This document shows positions 33,188 to 41,795 of a stretch of 64,000 bases of DNA, in pieces. Every line of letters starts with the position of its first letter. Position 1 is the stretch's first letter. The notes beneath the pieces were generated by a model. It made no database searches, was not told the origin of the DNA, and saw nothing but the letters and a program-made list of their open reading frames with translations. The translations under genes and the position numbers were made by a program. Source of the DNA: PWXP01 sp040772845 (lineage in GTDB: Bacteria; Planctomycetota; Planctomycetia; Pirellulales; Thermoguttaceae); assembly GCA_040772845.1 (NCBI GenBank), contig JAXGXG010000001.1, positions 558,001 through 622,000 on the forward strand. The letters run 5' to 3'.

Positions 33188-34880
33188 TGCTGGTGATATC
33201 GTTTCCCTTGGTTACCCGAACCACTTCCTCGACCGTTGTCCGGCCTGCCAGGACCTTGGCCCAACCGTCTTGCCGCAGCGTTTGCATCCCTTCTTCCAAG
33301 GCCGCCTGCCGGATCATCCAGCTACTGGAACGGTCGTGCGAAATCTGCCGAATCCGATCGGTGGTCACCAGGAGTTCGAACAGCCCGATCCGCCCCTTGT
33401 ACCCTACCTGGCGGCATGCGCGGCAGCCCCGTGCCCGGTACAACCCGTCGGGAATCTGCTCATACGGGAAATCGGACGGCAGGTCTTCCTGCTTGGGGTG
33501 ATACAGTTCTCGGCATTCGGGACAAAGCGTTCGGACCAGACGCTGGGCCATGACGGCTTCCACCGTGCTCGATACCAGAAACGGTTCGACTCCCATGTCG
33601 GTTAGTCGAGTGTAGGCGCCCGCGGCGTCGTTGGTGTGCAGTGTGCTGAAGACGAGGTGACCGGTCAGCGAAGCCTGGATGGCGTTTTCCGCCGTTTCCA
33701 GGTCGCGGATTTCACCGATCAGGACAATGTCCGGGTCGTGTCGCAGAATACTGCGGAGCGAGTCGGCAAAGGTCAGGCCGATCTTCGCGTGAACTTGGAT
33801 CTGGCTTATGCCAGACAACTTGTATTCCACCGGGTCTTCTGTCGTGATGATCTTCGTCTGGTCGTCGCGAATCTCCTGCAGCGCACTGTACAGGGTTGTG
33901 GTCTTGCCGGAACCGGTCGGGCCGGTCACCAGGATGATCCCGTGCGGCAGGGTGATCAAACGGCGGAACGTCGTGCACATGTTGGGACTCATGCCGACGT
34001 CGGTAAGTGTGAAGGTCATGCGGCTCTTGTCGAGCAGGCGCAGGACGATCCCCTCGCCGTGGATCATTGGGATGACCGACACGCGGACGTCAACCTCGCG
34101 TCCGCGTGCCTTCAGCTCGATGCGGCCGTCTTGCGGCAGCCGCCGCTCGGCAATATTCAGCCGGGCCATGATCTTGATGCGGCTGATGATGGCGGCGCGA
34201 AACCGGTGGATTTCCGGCGGCATGGGCTGCGGGTGCAGCACGCCGTCGAGCCGGTACCGGACGCGGATGGCGTGTTCTTCCGATTCGATGTGGACGTCGC
34301 TCGCACCGGCCTCGATGGCTTCGAGCAGGATTTCGTTCACCAGTCGAACGACCGATGGCTCCTGGGCCAGTTGGGACAGCTCGGATCCGTCGGCTTCGCC
34401 TTCGTCGATGACCGTGATCGCGCTGTCGTCACTTTGGGCGATCAGCCGGTCGACCGTCTGGCTGCCGACACCCAGGTGTGTCTTGATGAGCTTGACAATC
34501 TCCGACCGGGGCGCCAAAACCGACTGAACCGGTCGGCCCAGGGTGGCGCTCAGCTCGTCCAGGGCGTAGAGACCGAACGGATCGGCGGTGGCGACCACCA
34601 AGGCTCCGTTCTGCTGGCGAACGGGGAAGATCGACTCGTGGTGGATCACGCCAGGCGGAACACTTGCGAGAAGCGACAGATCGACTTCGGTTTCGGCCAG
34701 ATCGATGAAGGGCACGCCGACGGCATCCCCCAGGGCGCGCAAGGCTTGCTCTTCGGTGATCAACCCCATCTCTACGGCGGCTTCATCGAGCCGTTGGCCG
34801 TCCGCCTTCGATTGGCGCACCCTCTCCACTTGCTGCTGATCGAGCAATCCGGCGGAACAAAGTACTTCGGCCAAATCCAT
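33174..34880 (-). CDS. gspE: Type II secretion ATPase GspE
   Basis: The 568-residue product drives pseudopilus assembly. The N-terminal GspE/MshEN domain (LGLLDQQ-like opening, LGDAVGVPFIDLAETEVDLS) binds GspL. The ATPase core contains ASDVHIESEEHAIRVRYRLD, Walker A VTGPTGSGKTTTLYSALQEI near residue 320, the Asp box ITTEDPVEY and Walker B ILRHDPDIVLIGEIRDLETA. The His box is HLVFSTLHTNDAAGAYTRL. A zinc finger follows with two CxxC pairs (CPEC ... CRAC) at about 450-495. It is the first gene of the nine-gene operon; a possible promoter lies at 35044-35072. Confidence 0.96.
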   Translation of the reverse strand: MDLAEVLCSAGLLDQQQVERVRQSKADGQRLDEAAVEMGLITEEQALRALGDAVGVPFIDLAETEVDLSLLASVPPGVIHHESIFPVRQQNGALVVATADPFGLYALDELSATLGRPVQSVLAPRSEIVKLIKTHLGVGSQTVDRLIAQSDDSAITVIDEGEADGSELSQLAQEPSVVRLVNEILLEAIEAGASDVHIESEEHAIRVRYRLDGVLHPQPMPPEIHRFRAAIISRIKIMARLNIAERRLPQDGRIELKARGREVDVRVSVIPMIHGEGIVLRLLDKSRMTFTLTDVGMSPNMCTTFRRLITLPHGIILVTGPTGSGKTTTLYSALQEIRDDQTKIITTEDPVEYKLSGISQIQVHAKIGLTFADSLRSILRHDPDIVLIGEIRDLETAENAIQASLTGHLVFSTLHTNDAAGAYTRLTDMGVEPFLVSSTVEAVMAQRLVRTLCPECRELYHPKQEDLPSDFPYEQIPDGLYRARGCRACRQVGYKGRIGLFELLVTTDRIRQISHDRSSSWMIRQAALEEGMQTLRQDGWAKVLAGRTTVEEVVRVTKGNDITSNAAL

Positions 34881-35043
34881 AGAACGGACTCTGGGTACCG
34901 GCCAAGCCGGCGAGAGTTGGACCCAGTCTGGAAAGGGGTGAGAAAGGAAAGGCCGGAGCAGGTTGCCCCGCTCCGGCGGTATTATTCATGTCGATTGGGA
35001 CTCGCGGGGGCGGCCTGCTTGCGTCACACGCAGGCATACCTCC

Positions 35044-35072
35044 ATTCTAGTCAGGGCGGGGCGTGTCAGCAA
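35044..35072 (-). promoter_or_regulatory. Possible promoter of the gsp operon
   Basis: On the minus strand TTGCTG (35067-35072) and TAGAAT (35044-35049) are 17 bp apart, 164 bp before the gspE start. Nothing else was recognised in the 245-bp gap. Confidence 0.4.
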
Positions 35073-35125
35073 CGTGCGGACGTGGTGTTGTGTCGGGCAC
35101 CGGGGGATGCCACCGCAGACTGCCG

Positions 35126-36097
35126 TCAGTTATTGCCGCGTCCATCGCGATTGCCTCGTCCGCGGCGGTCACCGCCACGATCGCCGCCCTCGCCTTCGCC
35201 CCGCGGTCGGCGGTTACCGCCTCCCCAGAGGGTTGACGGATCGATATTGGCCGGCTCGCCCATCATTTCGGCAAGCTCCGCCTTCTGCTCCGTAGTGAGG
35301 ACGGCCATGCTCTCCTTTTGCACCTCGGCCTGGATCTTTTCCATGTTCTTGCGCATCTCTTCCCAACTCGGCCGTTCGCCTTCGCGCGGTCGCATCGCCT
35401 GCATCCGCTCTCGAATGCTGTTGTCGATTTCGGCCAACTGTTGCTTCTGCTGGTCGGTGATCTTCAGATGCTCCTGGATTTCCGGGCGGCGGAGGGCGGC
35501 GACGCCCTGAACTTGCAGCTCGATCTGCTTCAGCCGCATAAGCTGCTTGGAATCGAGGATTTCCGAGAGTTTCTCCATGATTTCGGCATTGCGTTTCGCG
35601 CGTGCTTCTTCGAATTGTTTGCGCATTTCCTCGCGTTGTTCGGGCGTCATTTCGCGGAAACGGCCACCACGTTGACCCGCGTTTGGTGGTCCTTGAGGTG
35701 GTCGTTGGCCCGAGTCGGCATCGCGCGGTGGCGGTCCCTCGGGCCGTCGGCGTCCGTCGGGCCGTCCTTCTCCGGGGCGTTGTCTGGGGCCATCGCCTTC
35801 CCCGCCTTGACGTGCACCCGGTCCGCGCCGGCCTCCCCATTGTTCCTCTTGCCACTTCTGGAGTGCTTCCTTTTGGTCCTCACTCAAGTTGAGTGCGGCT
35901 TGGACCTGTTCGGCTCGAAGCAAGAATACGACTCCTCCACCGCCCGGACCCATCATCATACCGGGGGCCATGCGGCGTCCGGGGGGAGGCCCGTCTCCTC
36001 CTTCTGGGGGCGGCCCGTCTGGCGCCTGTGCCAAGGTGATCGAGGCAAAAGTCAACACGAGGGCGCCGGCGCCCAGACGAAGCATGGAAACCTTCAT
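35126..36097 (-). CDS. Low-complexity exported protein, Pro/Gly/Arg-rich with Spy/CpxP-like helices
   Basis: The 323-residue product begins at ATG 36097 (AGGAGT upstream) with a signal peptide (MKVSMLRLGAGALVLTFASI, cleaved near LAQA). A Pro/Gly/Met-rich stretch, then QVQAALNLSEDQKEALQKWQ and later MTPEQREEMRKQFEEARAKR, LRRPEIQEHLKITDQQKQQL and VLTTEQKAELAEMMGEPANI give repeated Lxx(D/E)QKxxL helices as in Spy/CpxP-type periplasmic proteins. Between them are Arg/Gly/Pro-rich linkers. The C-terminal RRGRGNRDGRGNN tail is basic. It is divergent from the EF-hand gene. A periplasmic chaperone or stress role is only a suggestion. Confidence 0.75.
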   Translation of the reverse strand: MKVSMLRLGAGALVLTFASITLAQAPDGPPPEGGDGPPPGRRMAPGMMMGPGGGGVVFLLRAEQVQAALNLSEDQKEALQKWQEEQWGGRRGPGARQGGEGDGPRQRPGEGRPDGRRRPEGPPPRDADSGQRPPQGPPNAGQRGGRFREMTPEQREEMRKQFEEARAKRNAEIMEKLSEILDSKQLMRLKQIELQVQGVAALRRPEIQEHLKITDQQKQQLAEIDNSIRERMQAMRPREGERPSWEEMRKNMEKIQAEVQKESMAVLTTEQKAELAEMMGEPANIDPSTLWGGGNRRPRGEGEGGDRGGDRRGRGNRDGRGNN

Positions 36098-36420
36098 AAC
36101 GAGAACTCCTTTTGAAGAAGGGGGGGAAACCAGGAACCTATATCTCTTGAAACACCATGCCGACCGAAGAGTTCCGAAAACGAAGAACTTTTCTTGGAGT
36201 TGAGGGTTCAATACTATGGGCCTGACAGCGAACGCGAACCGTTCGCCGTGTCGGCTTTAGCCGGACAGGACGACCGTCTAAGGGCGGAACGAGGGACTGG
36301 GGATGGCTGCAGGGATGGCTGAGCCGGAAATTCGAAGGGTTGGGGCTCGCCGGCGGGGAGTTTTTCAACCATAATGACAAATATCCTTGGCAAACCTGTG
36401 GAGCGTTCGGGGGCTTGGTT

Positions 36421-37503
36421 GTGCGCGTAGTTCTTGCCATCCTTCTGACCGTTGTCGTTTCGTGTTCTACCAGTGCGCTTCGGGCTCAGCCTCCCGGATG
36501 GGGCTCTGGTGGCTCTTTTGGCCCGTTTGGCGGTGGACCTGGTGGTCCGCCTGGAATGGGCTTTTCTGGCGGTCCTGGCGAGACTCCCGGTGGCGACGAT
36601 GCGTCACGTGGAGGTGGGCCGAGATTCAGTCGCGGCGGCCATGCCGAAAGAATGGAGGGATTCCTCCGCAGCATGGATGCCAACGGCGACGGAGTGATCC
36701 AGGAATCGGAGGTGCCCGAGGAACGCCAGCGAATGTTCCGGTTCATGGCCGCGCGGGCCGGTGTTGATCCGGCGGACGGGGTGACCATTGCCACTGTGGT
36801 TGAAGGAATCGCCAACCGGATGGGTGGGCCGCCTCGGGAGCCGAATCCAACCGGACAATCGCAGCAGGGGGCGACTACTCCAACAGGCGACAAGCCTGCC
36901 AAGCCGGTGGAACCGCCTTTGGTGCCCGGCTTCGGTGTCGATAGGCCCATGAGGACCGTTCCAGGCTTTGGAACCCGCCTGCCTTCTCCGTCACGGGAGC
37001 AGGCCAGTGGGGTCTCTACTAAGGAGGGGGAGAGCGGGCGTGAGCGAGGACATCGTGGCGAACGTTCCGAGGATTCCGGCGGTTCTGAGGCGAATTCGGA
37101 CCCCGAGCAACAGCAGTCGCGCTCCGATGCGGCTGGGCGGCGTTCCTCCTACCGTTTTCTCTCGCCCCGCGAACGATTGCCCGAAGGGCTGCCCGACTGG
37201 TTCCTCGATCGCGACTCCAACCTGGATGGCCAGGTGACCATGGCGGAATTTGCGACGGACTGGACGGACGCCAAGGTCAACGAATTCCTTCGCTACGATT
37301 GTAACAACGACGGGGTCATTACGGTGGAAGAGGTGTTGAACCCGGTCGACTCGACGGCGGAGCCGGTTGGCGGAAGCAAACGGGCAGGTCCCGCAGATCG
37401 TACAGAACCTGCCGAACCTGCGGAACATGCCGAACATGACAAATCGAACAGTTCGGAGGAATCTGCCGGTAGTGGCGCGCCCAAACCGTGGTGGCTTCAG
37501 TAG
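36421..37503 (+). CDS. Exported EF-hand protein with Gly/Pro-rich N-terminus
   Basis: A GTG start at 36421 gives a clean signal peptide (MRVVLAILLTVVVSCSTSAL) and follows GGGGG by 7 bp; an ATG at 36340 in the same frame is the alternative. Residues about 30-70 are Gly/Pro/Phe-rich. Three EF-hand loops are visible: DANGDGVIQESE, DRDSNLDGQVTMAEF and DCNNDGVITVEEV, each with the acidic calcium ligands. The linkers are Pro-, Ser- and Glu-rich, and the tail has a PAEPAEHAEHD repeat. It lies upstream of the secretin-N-domain protein on the same strand (179 bp gap), so it may belong with the secretion genes. Calcium binding is inferred from the motif only. Confidence 0.8.
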   Translation: MRVVLAILLTVVVSCSTSALRAQPPGWGSGGSFGPFGGGPGGPPGMGFSGGPGETPGGDDASRGGGPRFSRGGHAERMEGFLRSMDANGDGVIQESEVPEERQRMFRFMAARAGVDPADGVTIATVVEGIANRMGGPPREPNPTGQSQQGATTPTGDKPAKPVEPPLVPGFGVDRPMRTVPGFGTRLPSPSREQASGVSTKEGESGRERGHRGERSEDSGGSEANSDPEQQQSRSDAAGRRSSYRFLSPRERLPEGLPDWFLDRDSNLDGQVTMAEFATDWTDAKVNEFLRYDCNNDGVITVEEVLNPVDSTAEPVGGSKRAGPADRTEPAEPAEHAEHDKSNSSEESAGSGAPKPWWLQ

Positions 37504-37682
37504 TCCGGCGAAGGTGTGGTTCGGGAATGCAGTCCATCTGAAAACGGGCCGCTATTGGTTTGGTATGCGCGCCATGGCTGATTATGATGGAAGGAAGGCG
37601 ACCTTGGCGTTTTTCAGGTGGAATAAGCGTCCTGTTGCCCGCCTGCTGCCGCGCTGCTGAAAACCATTGAGCGAGAAAACTC

Positions 37683-40600
37683 ATGCATTTTCGGATCCCA
37701 TTGTGGATGATTCTTGGAGTCGCCGTATCGTTGATTCCGGTCGGCCTGTTGTGGGCGCAGATGGATCGTCCCGTACTGCCGCCGACAGCGAGCGATTCGA
37801 CGATCGGAGACGAGGGGCGACCGGCTGGTTCCGACGCCCCGGCCAGTGATGCCGTTTTCGCTCCCAACTGGGACGATTTGGCTCCGGCCGGCAGAGATCG
37901 ATCGGAGGAGACGACTTCGCCGGAGCCGAAGGCGTTAGCCGAACCGGCGTCACCGGCCGAATCGACGGTTCCAACGGAGCCGAGTGGCCCAGTGGCGCCC
38001 ATCGGTTTGCCTGCTGCTGCCGATTCGCAGGAATCATCGGAAGCCGTGTCTTCGGCCCGTCTGCGGTTCAACTTTCGATTTCAACCGTGGTCGGAAGTGC
38101 TCAACTGGTTTGCGGACCAGGCGGGTTATTCTCTCGTGCTCGATGTGGCGCCGACTGGCACGTTCAATTATTCCGACGCTCGCCAGTACACGCCGGCTGA
38201 GGCAATTGATCTGCTCAACAGCGTGTTGGTGACCAAGGGGTACACCTTGGTGCTGCGGGATCGGATGTTGATGCTGGTGAATCTGGAGGACACGATTCCG
38301 CCGTCGTTGGTTTCGGAGGTGCCGCCGGCCGAGCTTGAGGGGCGCGGGGCATTTGAGCTGCTCAGCACGCGATTTCGGTTGAAGAACCTTTCGGTGGAGG
38401 ATGCCCAGGACGAGATCGAGGAGTTGATCGGGCCGCAAGGATCGATGATCCCCTTGCCGAAGGCGCAGCAGTTGGTGGTCAGAGAAACGGGCGGGCGTTT
38501 GCGGACCATTCGCGACGTTCTGGAGCAGGCGGAGCGTTCCCGTGATCCGGCCTTGCATGAACTGCGGTGGTTCGAATTGCACTCGGTGAGCCCGGACGAA
38601 GTCGTTGCCCTGATGCGCCAGATGTTCGACATCCCCGAAGACAGTAACGCCATGTCCGACGGGTCGTTGCGATTTGCGACCGATCCGGCGGGACTCCGAT
38701 TGCTGGCTGCCGGGAAACCCGAACGGCTGGAACAGGTGGCCAAGATGCTGCAAACGATCGACCAGGCGGCCTTTGGCGACGCGATGCCTTCCGGACCGCA
38801 GGCTGCTCCTCAAATCGAGGTCTACAGTGTGGCCCCGGCCGATCCGGAATCGGCGTTGCAGGTCATGCAAACGCTTCTGGCAGAATCTCCGGGGGCAAGG
38901 CTCTCACTCGATCCGAAGACCAATAATCTCATCGCCATGGCCCGGCCGGCCGAACATGCGACCATTCGGGCTACCTTGGATCAGATGCAGCGCGACGCCC
39001 AGGATATCGAGGTCATTCGCCTGCGGACAGTCGATCCGCATCTTGCGGTGTTGGCAATCAACAAGCTCTTTACCGAAGAAGGCGCGAAGCCGCCCACGGT
39101 GGACGCCGATCTTGTCAACCGTCAATTGCTCATTCGGGGCAACGCGGAACAGATTGCCCAGATCCGGTCGCTGTTGGAGAAGATGGGCGAATCGCGAGAC
39201 TCGGCCGGTGTGCTCTCCGGTGGAAAACTGCGACGAATTTCGCTGGAGGGCAACGTAGGAGAATTGCTGGATCGTTTGAAACAGTTGTGGCCGAGTTTGC
39301 AGGAGAACGACCTGCGAATCATTACCGCCGATGGGGCGGCCGGCGACTGGATTGACGAACGAACGCCCGTTCCGTCACCGGCCGACGAACGGACGGAACC
39401 CATGAGTCGGACAGAGTCGGCGGAGCCGGGAGGCTGGAGAAGCCGTGGTGGTTCAATGGGGCGTGGTGGTTCAATGGGGCGTGGTGGTTCAATGGGGCGT
39501 GGTGGGTTGATCGGCGGCGGTCGTTCGATGCAAGCGGGGACGTTGCGAGAAGAAGAATCGCCGAGGGAAATCGCAGAGCGGTTGCCGGATGTCGGTCGCG
39601 AGGCGGTCTCTGACCCCGCGGTGGATCGTGAGTTGCCCGCGGAGACTGCGGTGGAACCTGAGGAGTCCGATCTGGCAGTCGGCGAGCGGTCGGAACCGGG
39701 CAAGTCTGCCACGGCAATTCCGGCGCCGGATATCAGGCCGCCTCGGTTGCCTGAGGCGGCGTTGCCCCCGTCGTTGCCGGCCGTACCGGAAGAACCGCTG
39801 GAGGCGATGCGTCCGCCGGAAGAGCCGTCTGCGATGCCGCTGGACCTGCCTCCGGATGCGAGCCCCGGGGCGCCTGTGTTACCACCGTTGCCTGACGGCG
39901 CACCTGACGCACAAGAGCCGTTGGCGCCTTCGAACGATGCGGAGGTCTCGGGGGAAGAGGCGCCTGTGTTTGCCATCCCCGGCCGGGATGGAATTGTCAT
40001 CTCTTCCGAAGATACCGAGGCGCTCGATCGTCTGGAGACGCTTGTCGGAGTGCTGGCCGGCGGTGCCGCGGCAGGGCAATCGAAGCTCACGGTGTTCTAT
40101 CTGCGTCACACACAGGCCACTACGGCGGCCGAACGGTTGAACCAACTCCTCGCCAGTTCCGGCTCAGTATCAGTTTCGACTTCTTCCACCACGGCTGCGG
40201 CCGTGACTCCGGGGCAACCGTCACGTTCGAATGGTCGGACGGACGCAAAACCGGCTGAGCCGCCGAAGACGCAACCGTCGGGTATTTTCGGGACGTATGG
40301 CGGGGCAAGCTCTGTCGGCCATATCACGCTTGCAGGGCCGGTTTCGATTACGCCCGACGCCCGGTTGAACGCACTTCTCGTGCAGGCATTGCCTGCCGAC
40401 GTGAAGACCATCGAGCGGCTGCTTACCATTCTGGATCGGCCGGGCAGTCCGGAAGAGGTTGCGGCCGATTCCAAGGCGAGACTGATTCCGGTGGTGCACA
40501 CGACGGCTTCCGAGATTGCCAAGGTGGTCAAGGAGGTGTTTGAAGATCGGCTGACGAGTACATCGAATCGGAGAAGTCCGCAGCAGATGATGATGCAGAT

Positions 40601-41045
40601 GATGCGCCGTGGACGCGGAATGCCTGGAATGCCCGGAATGCCCGGTGCGATGGTGGACCTGGGGCAGTCGACCGAACCTGAACAGAAGATGTCGATTGGC
40701 GTTGACGAGCGAACCAACTCGGTCGTGGTTGCAGCCCCAGAGCCGTTGTTTGAAGAGGTCCGCCAACTCGTGCTGACGTTGGATCAGGCTGCATCGGAGG
40801 AGAATCAGACGGTCCAGGTACTGTCGCTGCGGAACTCGAATCCCGAGACCGTGCAGGCGGCGCTCAGTACGGTTTTCGGCGACCTGGTGCAATCGAGCGG
40901 AACGAGCAACTCGCGGAGCAGCAGCACCAGTCGAACGGGAACGAGCAGCAGGCGCGGGCCAACGGGTAGCTTTTCGCAGTTTCCCTATAGCTTCATGATG
41001 CGCCCCGGCGGCAGTTCGCGATCTCGAACCGGCTCGCGGCGATAG
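37683..41045 (+). CDS. Secretin N-domain repeat protein without a secretin barrel
   Basis: The 1120-residue product starts with a signal peptide or anchor (MHFRIPLWMILGVAVSLIPV). Several secretin-N (NolW-like) domains follow: EVLNWFADQAGYSLVLDV with YTPAEAIDLLNSVLVTKGY, ELHSVSPDEVVALMRQMFDI, IEVYSVAPADPESALQVMQT, IEVIRLRTVDPHLAVLAINK, LIPVVHTTASEIAKVVKEVF and VQVLSLRNSNPETVQAALST. A Pro/Glu-rich central linker (residues about 570-770) holds an 18-bp DNA repeat. The chain ends in Ser/Arg-rich sequence without the barrel motifs seen in the neighbouring GspD, so it may be a periplasmic scaffold around the secretin. Planctomycetes have several such N-domain-only proteins. Confidence 0.8.
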   Translation: MHFRIPLWMILGVAVSLIPVGLLWAQMDRPVLPPTASDSTIGDEGRPAGSDAPASDAVFAPNWDDLAPAGRDRSEETTSPEPKALAEPASPAESTVPTEPSGPVAPIGLPAAADSQESSEAVSSARLRFNFRFQPWSEVLNWFADQAGYSLVLDVAPTGTFNYSDARQYTPAEAIDLLNSVLVTKGYTLVLRDRMLMLVNLEDTIPPSLVSEVPPAELEGRGAFELLSTRFRLKNLSVEDAQDEIEELIGPQGSMIPLPKAQQLVVRETGGRLRTIRDVLEQAERSRDPALHELRWFELHSVSPDEVVALMRQMFDIPEDSNAMSDGSLRFATDPAGLRLLAAGKPERLEQVAKMLQTIDQAAFGDAMPSGPQAAPQIEVYSVAPADPESALQVMQTLLAESPGARLSLDPKTNNLIAMARPAEHATIRATLDQMQRDAQDIEVIRLRTVDPHLAVLAINKLFTEEGAKPPTVDADLVNRQLLIRGNAEQIAQIRSLLEKMGESRDSAGVLSGGKLRRISLEGNVGELLDRLKQLWPSLQENDLRIITADGAAGDWIDERTPVPSPADERTEPMSRTESAEPGGWRSRGGSMGRGGSMGRGGSMGRGGLIGGGRSMQAGTLREEESPREIAERLPDVGREAVSDPAVDRELPAETAVEPEESDLAVGERSEPGKSATAIPAPDIRPPRLPEAALPPSLPAVPEEPLEAMRPPEEPSAMPLDLPPDASPGAPVLPPLPDGAPDAQEPLAPSNDAEVSGEEAPVFAIPGRDGIVISSEDTEALDRLETLVGVLAGGAAAGQSKLTVFYLRHTQATTAAERLNQLLASSGSVSVSTSSTTAAAVTPGQPSRSNGRTDAKPAEPPKTQPSGIFGTYGGASSVGHITLAGPVSITPDARLNALLVQALPADVKTIERLLTILDRPGSPEEVAADSKARLIPVVHTTASEIAKVVKEVFEDRLTSTSNRRSPQQMMMQMMRRGRGMPGMPGMPGAMVDLGQSTEPEQKMSIGVDERTNSVVVAAPEPLFEEVRQLVLTLDQAASEENQTVQVLSLRNSNPETVQAALSTVFGDLVQSSGTSNSRSSSTSRTGTSSRRGPTGSFSQFPYSFMMRPGGSSRSRTGSRR
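39444..39505 (+). repeat. In-frame 18-bp tandem repeat (RGGSMG)
   Basis: Three exact copies of an 18-bp unit (39444-39461, 39462-39479, 39480-39497) and a partial fourth encode RGGSMG repeats in the linker of the secretin-N protein. Exact identity shows a recent expansion. Confidence 0.9.
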
Positions 41046-41056
41046 TCGCCGGCTAC

Positions 41057-41791
41057 TTATTTGTGTACGGTTTGAGGTAGAGATAACGTGGTTGTGATCA
41101 TCTTGGTGGACGCGGTTTCGCGATCTGGGGATGGCTGACCGGAGGCGGGCGTCTCATGGGACGCGCGATCGGCCGACAACGCATGGGGGGGCGGCGAGAG
41201 AACGGATGTCTGCCGTCTGACCAAAGGGGGCGCTTCGAGGACCACGCGGGCAGGCATGCCCATGACCAGATCGCCTTCGGTCGGCGCGAAACACGCGGTG
41301 AGCATCAGCTCGCGTTTCGGTCCTCCGGCCTTGTCCCACGGAACCCAGACACTGTAGGCGTGCCCCAGCGGCGATTCCTTGTACTGTTTTGTAAGTTGAT
41401 CGGCGGGGACCACAAACTTCGCGTCGGGAGCGACCTTCTCGGAAGTGCGAGGCGAGTCCTCGTAGACGTAAACTGTCAGTTGGCCGTCCACCTTGATGGG
41501 CGTCTTGCGATCCGGGCCATAAAAGGTCACGATCCCGCCAAATCCTCGCGTCGGCGTCGCGCCCGGCGCTTGTAGCACGGCCGTCTTCCATACCACGGCC
41601 AGACTCTTCGGCGATTCCGTCGTCTCGTCCTTCGCCTGCCAGGAGGACAAGGATTCGGGGAGGTTCGGAAGGCTCGGCAACGCGGGCATGGAGGGCGTCT
41701 CGATCGAGGCGCATCCGGTAGCCAGCAGCGCAACCGCAGCGGCGGCCAGCAGTGCCAGGAAGAATCGATCGATCAGACCGGTGGTTGGCAT
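41057..41791 (-). CDS. Predicted lipoprotein encoded with GspD
   Basis: The 244-residue product has a lipoprotein signal, FLALLAAAAVALLATGCASI, whose Cys would be lipidated. A Pro-rich stretch (PALPSLPNLPESLSS) leads into a beta-rich domain with SLAVVWKTAVLQAPGATPTR, GFGGIVTFYGPDRKTPIKVD, GQLTVYVYEDSPRTS and HAYSVWVPWDKAGGPKREL. The tail is Ser/Pro-rich. It starts 4 bp after gspD on the same strand, so the two are co-translated in practice, and it may act as pilotin-like partner of the secretin; that is inference. I recognise no family. Confidence 0.75.
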   Translation of the reverse strand: MPTTGLIDRFFLALLAAAAVALLATGCASIETPSMPALPSLPNLPESLSSWQAKDETTESPKSLAVVWKTAVLQAPGATPTRGFGGIVTFYGPDRKTPIKVDGQLTVYVYEDSPRTSEKVAPDAKFVVPADQLTKQYKESPLGHAYSVWVPWDKAGGPKRELMLTACFAPTEGDLVMGMPARVVLEAPPLVRRQTSVLSPPPHALSADRASHETPASGQPSPDRETASTKMITTTLSLPQTVHK

Positions 41792-41795
41792 CAGT

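Noticed and set aside
33636..35510. 624-codon plus-strand frame opposite gspE
   Set aside because: It is antisense to a well-conserved ATPase gene, shows no motif and continues through the intergenic gap; a composition artefact.
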